Assembly: GCA_933228895.1 (NCBI GenBank)
Contig: OW121857.1
Span: forward strand, 7,192,001-7,256,000
Source: Platycnemis pennipes
Lineage: Eukaryota > Arthropoda > Insecta > Odonata > Platycnemididae
Reading direction: 5' to 3'
DNA length: 64,000 bases
Shown: positions 56,744-64,000 of the stretch, piece by piece
Layout of the letters: each line of letters starts with the position of its first letter
How positions within the stretch are numbered: the stretch's first letter is position 1
Made by a program: the position numbers and the translations under genes
The notes under the pieces: model-generated
The model's input: the letters and a program-made list of their open reading frames with translations, nothing else
Databases searched by the model: none
Told to the model about the DNA's origin: nothing

Positions 56744-57545
56744 AATCATCATCATCAACAAGGGTCAACAATCCTAGGATTGGTTTGACGCAGCCCTCCA
56801 CTCGATTCTCCTATCACCCAACCTCTTCATATTAAAGAAGTTCCTCTCTTTCACGTCCTGTTCCTCTAAATCACGTGTTATATGTAACTCATACGAGGCC
56901 TGCCTTTTCCATTCTTCCCGTTCACTTTTCCTTCGACGATTGTCTTCATCAGGCCATCGTGTCTAAAGATGTGGCCGATTAATTTGTCCCTTCTTCTTTT
57001 TACAGTTTTAATAAGACTTCTCTTTTCTCCCACTCTACTTATGACTTCTTCATTTGTCACTCGGTCGATCCATTTTATCTTAAGCATTCTTCGATAGCAC
57101 CATATTTCGAATGCTTCCACCCTTTCCTTCTCCGCTGCTGTCATCGTCCTTACCTCACTGCCGTCAAGAAACATGCTCCAGATGTATGTTCTGATGAACT
57201 GTTTCCTTACTTCCAAGCTTGTATTTCCAGCTATAAGTAGATTCTTCTTTTGATAGAATGCCCTCTTTACCTGGGCTATTTTACTCACTATTTCTTTCTT
57301 GCTTCGTCCATCGTTGGTTACTCTGCTTCCCAGGTAACAGACCTCTTTCACCTCTTCCACTTCCTCTTTTCCTAGTATAACATTGGTTATGGCCTCCTCT
57401 CTCTTGCTGCACACCAATATCTTAGTTTTCTTTTTATTGATCTTCAGATGACAACTGGCCATTGTCATTTCCATGGTTGTTAGCAGCTCCTTCTCTGTCT
57501 CCTTCTCCGCGACCCGGTGGACTCACTCGGTGGCTTTAATCTCAG
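56744..57545 (-). pseudogene. RTE-like LINE, C-terminal fragment
   Basis: A 198-codon minus frame, the longest recognisable coding piece in the window: LKINKKKTKILVCSKREE, KEVCYLGSRVTNDGRSKKEI, IAQVKRAFYQKKNLLIAGN, SLEVRKQFIRTYIWSMF, EAFEIWCYRRMLKIKWIDRV, NEEVISRVGEKRSLI, RRRDKLIGHIFRHDGLMK and GRPRMSYI. The upstream frame stays open a little further (RVAEKETEKELL) before similarity ends. The last few codons and 3' end, TTGATGATGATGATTTTC, follow after a stop. It covers the part after the RT catalytic core to the C-terminus, about 230 residues. Clade RTE is inferred from this block and the GAT-type tail. Confidence 0.88.
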
Positions 57546-57556
57546 CCGCGAGATAA

Positions 57557-57727
57557 TGGAAAATAAAAGAATTAAATTTTGTTAGGTTCACTTTATATTT
57601 AAATAAGCACGACCCGGGTTTCATAACGTAGTTTCACAACCTGAAGATGCAACTACGTAATGAAACCCGGGTTGTGCCTTTTTAAATATAATGTGAGCCT
57701 AACAAAGTTTCATTCTTTCTTTTTCCA
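57557..57727. mobile_element. foldback hairpin, 75-bp arms
   Basis: Left arm TGGAAAATAAAAGAATTAAA through CACGACCCGGGTTTCATAAC to GTAGTTT; right arm the inverse, AACTACGTAATGAAACCCGG through GTTGTGCC to TTTTTCCA, with about 10 mismatches. The 15-bp loop is CACAACCTGAAGATG. No coding capacity. The loop again carries CTGAAGATG, and GAAACCC follows in the right arm. Confidence 0.8.
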
Positions 57728-58339
57728 TAAATCAAAGCAAATTTAATGAGTACACAACCTGCACAAATACATCCAGAGAAAATACTTTAAAACAATATTA
57801 GAGTACAAAATATATTGGAGAGGCAAACGGAGTCTTGTTTTCAATTTCGTTGTTTTATTGCACCCGGGCCCTCCATTTTTAGGGCCCATTGTACTTGAGC
57901 GCCTCTTCAACCTACCTTTAATACTTGCGCCCCACCCTCTATTGCCTTCCCGAAGTCATTTCTTGCCTTGTCCCCATTTTGCACGCCACCTTTCAAGAAC
58001 CTCCATCGCCCTTCCTTCCTTCCCTACAACCCGAGAAGTTCCTCGCCACATCCCGGGCAAGCAATCTCTTTTCGCATTCCGATATCCAAATCCTTCGCTT
58101 CTCCGAAAGGCAGTGTCTGATGAAAGGAGTAAGAAAAGCGAGATTCATTCAGCACCGTTAAGCCCCTTTACTCTTGCTCCTTGCGCTTTTCGGACTTGGT
58201 TTATCAATACTCTTTTCTGCATCCATTAAGGCCGCCTCGCAACGGCTACTTTAAAGCGAAGTCTAAAGAGTAAAAATCTGAGTACCAAGTTCTGAGTTCT
58301 GCTGTAACTGGGGTAACAACATGCTGATTAAAGTTCGGT
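57728..58339. other. non-coding spacer
   Basis: A 123-codon Pro/Leu/His-rich frame at 57858-58229 has no domain. Nothing else. Confidence 0.4.
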
Positions 58340-58965
58340 AACCAACGTTATAGTACGATAACAGAATCTGGAAGAGGTGAAAGAGTTCTGTTACCTGGGA
58401 AGCAGAGTAACCAACGATGCACGTAGCAAGAAAGAAATAGTGAATTGAATATCCCAGGCAAAGAGGGCATTCTATCAAAAGAAGAATCCACTTACAGCTG
58501 GAAATCAAGCTTGGAAGTAAGGAAACAGTTCACCAGAAGATACATCTGGAGCATGTTTCTTGACGGCAGTGAGGCATGGACGGTGACAGCAGCGGAGAAG
58601 AAAAGGGTGGAAACATTCGAAATGTGGTGCTACAGAAGAATGATGAAGATTAAATGGATCGACCGAGTAAGTAACGTCCTAAGAAGAGTGGGAGAAAAGA
58701 GAAGTCTGCTGAGAACTCTAAAAAGAAGACGGGACAACCTAATCGGCCACATCTTAAGACACGATAGCCTGATGAAGACAATCATCGAGGGAAAAGTGAA
58801 CGGGAAGATTGGAAAAGGCAGGCCATGTATGAGTTACATAGAACAGGTCGTAAAGGACGTGAAAGAGAGGAGCTACGTTAATATGAAGAGGTTGGCCGAT
58901 AGAAGAATCGAGTGGAGGGCTGCGTCGAACCAATCCTAGGATTGTTGATCCTTGATGATGATCTA
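58340..58965 (+). pseudogene. RTE-like LINE, C-terminal fragment
   Basis: Same family as 56744-57545, opposite strand. After an out-of-frame start (KEFCYLGSRVTNDARSKKEI) a 164-codon frame carries SLEVRKQFTRRYIWSMF, EAWTVTAAEKKRVETFEMWC, YRRMMKIKWIDRVSN, RRVGEKRSLLRTLKRRR, NLIGHILRHDSLMKTIIEGK and GRPCMSYIEQVVKDVKER, ending RIEWRAASNQS. This gives the intact C-terminus of the family. TEEVL after the IDRV motif has a small deletion. 3' tail: GGATTGTTGATCCTTGATGA then TGATC. The two RTE copies flank the hairpin at 57557-57727. Confidence 0.88.
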
Positions 58966-59849
58966 TATTTTAGTTGGCAAGACAATTAAATACAGTTTAA
59001 AATATTTAGAAAGCAAAGCAAGAAAATGTGAACGATCTGTTACCTGGATTAGACAAAATCATTTATACCGGTTTACAATACATGAACTTTTGCTTTTTGC
59101 TATAAACTTTTGGACATGTTATTGAACAGAGCGAGAGAACCTAGGTATTCTCATTTCCCTCGGAGTTGTGGGAACCAATGTTTGAAAGCGCAATGTTTTT
59201 TGACAAGATTTTTATCTTTCTCACGAGCAAGACTCTGTTCTGTGTAGTAGTTCGTTTCAGTCACTATTAACGAAATTAGATCGTCATCAAAAAATTACTC
59301 ATGTTCTAGGGGATCAGAAACACACTGAACAGGCGCTATTTGTTTCCCAAGCAAATGCATCCACACAGGAGGATTAGCACTGCCGATCACTTCCCAATGC
59401 CAATTGAAAAGTAGGTATCCAAAAAATACCACTGAGAAGCATTTAAACCTCTACCGCTAAGTCAACATTCATGCAATGAAAATAATACGTAGATGTTGAT
59501 CATTTACATCATTAAGTAACATAATTAACAGAATGGTAAACTAGTATCCCATATAGGACCTTCAAACAAGTACAATTCGAATACGAAATCCTCCCTCAGT
59601 AAGTACAAAGACGAGGTAAAACCAAACAATAGAAGTTGAATTTATGCACTATAGTGTGGTTACTGTAGCGGGAATTAATGGGCCAGACTTGTAGAAACTT
59701 TGAATTACGAACCAAAGAAAACCCTAGTGCCTTTTAAAAATCAAGTGAAGAACAGAAGTAATTTCTCAAAGCATCTGTTAAGCCAAGGACGTCATAATGA
59801 CTTTAATGTGAGTATTTTAGCAATCAATGGCAGTAGAAGTGAGTTGAAC
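58966..59849. other. non-coding spacer
   Basis: AT-rich; a 67-codon frame at 59700-59903 without domain. Confidence 0.45.
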
Positions 59850-60059
59850 TCTCTAGAGCAATATAGCAAGATATTCCACAAAGAAAAAAATCAATCGCCT
59901 TGACCGGGACTCGAACGCGGACCCCCTGATTACAGGCCAGGTGCTCTATCAGTTGAGCTACAAAACCGTCCTCTATCCCTTTGGAAATTATAGAGGCATT
60001 AAAGGAACAAGAACAAGTTTTCGCGGCTAGCTCGCGAGCTTGAATTTCTCTAGAGCAAT
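59850..60059 (-). repeat. inserted tRNA-like unit with 13-bp direct repeats
   Basis: TCTCTAGAGCAAT at 59850-59862 and exactly again at 60047-60059 bracket a 184-bp segment containing the tRNA-like sequence at 59896-59968. Direct repeats of this size suggest a retroposed insert. On the minus strand the segment has about 80 bp before the tRNA-like part, and 30 bp after it. Confidence 0.55.
59896..59968 (-). tRNA. tRNA-like sequence, Thr(TGT)-like, probable pseudogene
   Basis: Minus strand: GGTTTTG, D arm TAGCTCAACTGATAGAGCA, anticodon arm CCTGG-CCTGTAA-TCAGG, variable GGGTC, T arm with TTCGAGT, then TCAAGGC. D and anticodon stems pair well; the T stem has one mismatch and the acceptor stem pairs at only five of seven positions, two of them wobble. 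The anticodon would be TGT but position 33 is C, not T. A run of seven T on the minus strand (59890-59884) follows within 6 bases, as expected for polymerase III termination. A and B boxes are intact. Confidence 0.5.
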
Positions 60060-60664
60060 TCGAGTTTTTTAAAAGATTTCACGACCCGAAATGCATTATA
60101 TTAAATGAATGTCTGTTCTCCGCTTCTTCCCGTGTCCTAAAAGCTGTTGGTCACCTTTCTTCAGTCCCAACTCAACTATGTCCCCTCCGCAAGGCCGACG
60201 TATCTTGAACCCCAGTGATGATGTCAATGCATCGAAATCCTGATTGGGCCATTTATTCTTCACCGTGTTGTTTATAAAATTCAATTCATTCATCGTATTC
60301 CGCATCTTTATTAGTATTTAGTTGAGTAAGATGAGGTAGCCAGGTTAGTAACGTGATGGCTTCGTAACTCTAATGATCCAAGGACCCTAATCAAAGCGTA
60401 GATGTGCTTTTCTCCAATGACAGGTTCGCAGCCAGACTGTTCTATATTTTCTCCGAGATAAAAATTTTAACTGACAACCTAATCCTAAGACAGGCATTTT
60501 CCTTAGAGTACTGACGAAGTTTTACTTTTATGAAATGAGATAAACATTCTGTTAATAGTTTTTGTTTGATGAGAGAGAACTAAAAGTAAAGAGAAGCAAC
60601 TTTCGATTGTGCTGAGTGAATATTTTCAGTGGATTTACGCATTAAACACCAATATCTGACGGCG
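60060..60664. other. non-coding spacer
   Basis: Nothing recognised. Confidence 0.45.
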
Positions 60665-61155
60665 TCCCATTTTTAGCTTTTAATATCTCTTGAAGTATCA
60701 ATACGATGCCCCTTGATCGAACTGACTACAATGTGCTCAAATATCTTACAAGAGAATTACGTGAGTGAAATGGGTCTGTAGTTACTAGGTTCTACCCTAT
60801 CACCACTTTTTAAAATAGGTGTAATGTTAGCTATTTTCTAATCCTTGGGTACTGTGTGGTTCTTTAGTGTTTTATTGAACATTATTTCTAGATAGGGGGC
60901 TATTTCAGAAGCTAATGTTTTATATACTCTGGTAGGAATTTGATCGGGACCTGCTGATTTGTTTTTACTAATGCTTTTTAACTTCTGCTCTATTCCGCGA
61001 CATGAAATTATTATTTCGGGCATTTGCATAAAAACATAGGCATAAGATATGTAATGCATGTTTGGTGAGAATTCACCCCCGGGCACACACCCTTATGGTG
61101 GCTTGCACGGTACTATGTAGATGAAGATAGTATAATGTAGATGTAGATGAATATT
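60665..61155. mobile_element. LINE insertion with inverted 5' part
   Basis: 60665 to about 61030 encodes on the minus strand the RT N-terminal region: KSISKNKSAGPDQIPTRVYK, ASEIAPYLEIMFNKTLKNHT, then a stop, ANITPILKSGDRVEPSNYRP and ISLT. From about 61035 the plus strand has the shared LINE 3' end, CATGTTTGGTGAGAATTCAC, CACACACCCTTATGGTGGCT, and the tail ATGTAGATGTAGATG. So a piece from the middle of the element lies inverted in front of its own 3' end, as produced by twin priming during insertion. The RT piece is the only catalytic-side RT sequence of this LINE group in the window. Confidence 0.82.
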
Positions 61156-62023
61156 GAGAAACTTGTTAATAAATTATAGACATTAGCTAGAGCTCATAAC
61201 TTTGTTGGAATCTTTCCGTCTCGCAAAGAAAAAAACCAAAAAGAAAGTCCATTTCACATTTTTCCCAATCATTCATACTTCTTAATATATTAGTGATTCA
61301 AATCGATGTGAAGCAGTCTACATTTCGATTTGGTTATATTCCCTTGAGTGATCATTTCCTTGAGTGGTGAGTTTCCTAGATATGCGTATTTTGCAACTCG
61401 TTGGAAGGTGTCGATGGCGCTTTGCCCACCCGACCAATTTCGCCTACAACCCTGATTCCTTCGCCATCTCGTGACTTATTCCGTCACTACGGCGGCAATC
61501 CACCCTGTCCACCGAGAGAAGGCGACCGCAAATGAGGCGAGGGCGTCCGTTTGGTCACAGGGGTGGCCTTCGGCAAACACACCCCCCTTGCCTCCATTCC
61601 GGGGGGTGTTTGCACGGGCGTGTGATCAAGGGATCGCAGCCTCTTTCCGATGCACTCCCACGCCCGGACCCCGGAGCAACGCTCAGGGTTCCAACCCACA
61701 GGTTGGACGGGAGGGAGGGTATCAGTACCAGGGGTAGGGCGCGTGGAAGGAATTCAAATGAGGTGTCGGCCACTCCCTATCGACACAGAGCTCAAAGGTG
61801 TCAAAAAAAAGCGGAAATTCCTCCCGGATTCAAAACATTGTCCTCCAAGCTCACACACACCCTTAGTTAAAACTGTAATGGCTGCAAGGGAGATATTACT
61901 GTTCTGCTACGAGGAACAGGTGTTGAGATTAACGAAACTTTTGAATTTGGAGACAATCCTTCATTTATCTGTTGGCAGTTTAATGATATAAAAGTCAGTG
62001 ACAACCTACACAAATATACACAG
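61156..62023. other. non-coding; GC-rich at 61430-61760
   Basis: Overlapping frames of 70-113 codons in the GC-rich part have no domain and overlap on both strands. Unidentified. Confidence 0.4.
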
Positions 62024-62105
62024 TATATCTATATCTATATCTACGACATACCCTGCAAGCCACCTCGAGGGTGTGTGGCAGGGGGTGCATCCACACCAGG
62101 AACAA
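62024..62105 (-). repeat. LINE 3'-end fragment
   Basis: TATCTATATCTATATCTACG, CATACCCTGCAAGCCACCTC and GAGGGTGTGTGGCAGGGGGT: tail and last bases of the shared LINE 3' end. The following sequence (62106-62330) does not match subfamily A or B, so a third subfamily with the same terminus is possible. Confidence 0.75.
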
Positions 62106-62953
62106 TGACACAACAAACAAAAATGAACACCACAAAGCAAGCACTACACCTTTAAAAGTAATTGGGAAATAAAAGTAAAACTACCAAATCCCAATCATGT
62201 AGGACACACCCATGAATACCATGCATGCCTTGAAACCCGACACCAATTTCATAGATTTGCATGTGTTGCTGTGTATGAGTGTATGAGTGGAATCATCAAG
62301 TAAAAACATGCAGGTTGTTCCAGAAGTGATGAAAAGTGGCTAAGGATGATCGGATTGTACCACACTGTGAAATTCAAGGCACTAAAACCAGAAACAGTAA
62401 TTGATAAAATGTATCAATATCCGGATAAAGAGTTTAAAAAGTTGTTCATCCATGACAAATTAAGCCTGTTATACTTGATTTTCAAATAACAAGGGGGAAA
62501 GTTAAAAGATTTTTCACCTCCATAATGCGTTTGCAAATGCAAAGACCGTTGATTCAAATACTTTTGAAGGAAACATGACCGTTAATAGCTGCTGCGTTGC
62601 GCCAGAGGTATTATATAAGAAGAGAAAATCGAAACAGGAGCGGACAATTTCAGAGCCTAATTTTGCTACATTGACTCGGACAAGGAACCTTCCTTGTATC
62701 GCCTCGCACTTCTTCTTCCACTTCCACCCAATATTAGTATCAAAAGTGGTTTGCTTCCTGATGATAAAAGCCTTAAAAAAAAGCCTCAGGTTTCATTGGA
62801 GGTGCTGCTACATTTCCTTGGGAGTCCGTTAGTGATCTGCGGATTGCTATTAAAGTATGTAGTGCCAGAAGACCATGTGGAAGAAAGAAAGTCGAAGATG
62901 TGGAAAACGTAATCCCAATTATTAACAGCAGCGCTAAGTAACTGAGCCGTGTA
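62106..62953. other. non-coding spacer
   Basis: Short frames only; no domain. Confidence 0.45.
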
Positions 62954-63492
62954 ATGGAGTCGTTTACTATATTTTTTTAATTGCCGAATATGATAGAGTT
63001 TGTAAAATAAAAAGACCCGTATTTTTCCTTTTTTCGATCCGTCAATTATTTCTCGAGTTATAAGCGGAGAAAAACTGATGTTTTTAACCCTTTCGGAAAA
63101 GTGGGTGTGGTGCAACCTCTGACGTGTATCGACTTCGTCCAATCACAACTGAGCTCGCGAAGCTACTTCGCCATATCGCAATGGGTGGGGGGACACAGCT
63201 GACTCTGCCAATAGGAGCGATTGCGACAGCATCTGTGCGAGCAGACCTTCCGAGAACACCCCTCCATTCCCTTCCCTTCCGCGAAAAACAGTCAAGGACG
63301 GGAGGAAAATGACGTTAATGTTATCACAGCAGCTTTTTCGCAGGGAGTCACCTTTTACTTATTTTAATTTTAGATTTATAAGTGAATGGTTGTGTTTAGA
63401 AGATTAATTTTTTCACTAAAATTCTTTTTTCGTTTCCATCTAACGATTTCTTCTATAAAATTGCAATTTAGGTTCCGAGTAAACGCCCCCAT
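62954..63492 (+). mobile_element. short TIR element, copy F of six
   Basis: Complete: ATGGAGTCGTTTACTATATT at left and GAGTAAACGCCCCCAT at right, with the family landmarks. A G to A change at base 5 of the left end. No coding capacity. Confidence 0.9.
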
Positions 63493-64000
63493 CGTATGCC
63501 TTTTGTCTGTATAGGGCTCCTTTCCGTCCCCCAGCATAGAACTCGGTGGTTCCTGGTGAACCACAATGGGTGCAGTGTCGGAGTTTGTGTTCTCCACTTT
63601 CTTTTCGCTGGATACGCTGTGTCTTCTGGCTGTTTTAAGACAGCAGTGTTGGTCAACAGCGACTTCCATCACATTGTAGCATCATGAAGTCCCTCTGTCT
63701 TCGGGAGACTATTCCCTGGCTACTTGACCACCAAATAAAAGCAGTCTTACAGCAGGTTATAAAAATTATAAAATAAACAGTGCACAGCAGTTTGATTCTA
63801 TAGGCAGTGCCGCCCTTCCCTGGCATGGGAATCAGCTGCCAAGTGATTGGTGATAGTCCCGATAGTATAAACCATAGCACCGGCCGAGAAACCTATAGGA
63901 GCACGCAGGTCTATGTCAAATGGTTCTACCTCTTTCGCGTTCTTTTAGAATCGAGTAAAAAAACGTTTTTGGTTGAAACCTTCGCGTTCATCATGAATGT
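63493..64000. other. non-coding spacer
   Basis: Short overlapping frames, no domain or repeat recognised. Confidence 0.45.

Overview
This window looks like intergenic, repeat-packed DNA from an animal nuclear genome, most probably an arthropod; I cannot name the species. The longest open frame anywhere is 281 codons, and it is antisense to a retrotransposon tail. There are no operons, ribosome-binding sites or rRNA. Every protein similarity I could read belongs to a transposable element, and nearly all are broken by stops and frameshifts. I found no host protein-coding gene that I can support.

Layout. 1-4.2 kb: a decayed LINE reverse transcriptase (RT) and a CR1/L2-type LINE end. 4.2-10.3 kb: a terminal fragment, then a 5.3 kb CACTA-like DNA element with internal duplications. 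10.5-13.1 kb: more LINE 3' ends. 13.5-17.65 kb: a Penelope-like element flanked by a 15-bp target duplication and split by a Harbinger transposon. 19.2-22.8 kb: a short TIR element, a LINE end and an RTE-like LINE. 23.9-26.65 kb: a large palindromic element carrying two further insertions. 28-30 kb: two copies of the short TIR element. 30-33.8 kb: AT-rich, nothing recognised. 33.85-35.8 kb: a tRNA-derived SINE, then a Harbinger transposon with traces of both its genes. 39.8-40.6 kb: an orphan TIR element with perfect ends. 40.8-43.6 kb: LINE ends. 46.4-47.9 kb: another short TIR element, rearranged Ty3/gypsy pieces and a small foldback. 49-52.6 kb: short TIR element, a tRNA-like head joined to a LINE, and an inverted LINE. 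54.9-56.5 kb: an ATATCG-repeat element and a second Penelope fragment. 56.7-59 kb: two RTE-like fragments around a hairpin. 59.9-62.1 kb: a tRNA-like sequence, a LINE with an inverted 5' part and a LINE tail. 63 kb: the sixth short TIR copy.

Two LINE subfamilies share one 3' end (CCCTGCCACACACC then TGGCTTGCAGGGTA, then a TGTAGA-repeat tail), so one retrotransposition machinery probably moved both. The DNA elements are mainly non-autonomous. The most informative places are the nested insertions: flanking duplications or the second arm of a palindrome serve as built-in empty sites, so order and target sequence can be read directly. A recurring stem-loop, CTGAAGA followed by a hairpin and GAAAC, lies in Penelope 3' regions and in foldback elements and resembles the hammerhead-ribozyme core known from Penelope-like elements.
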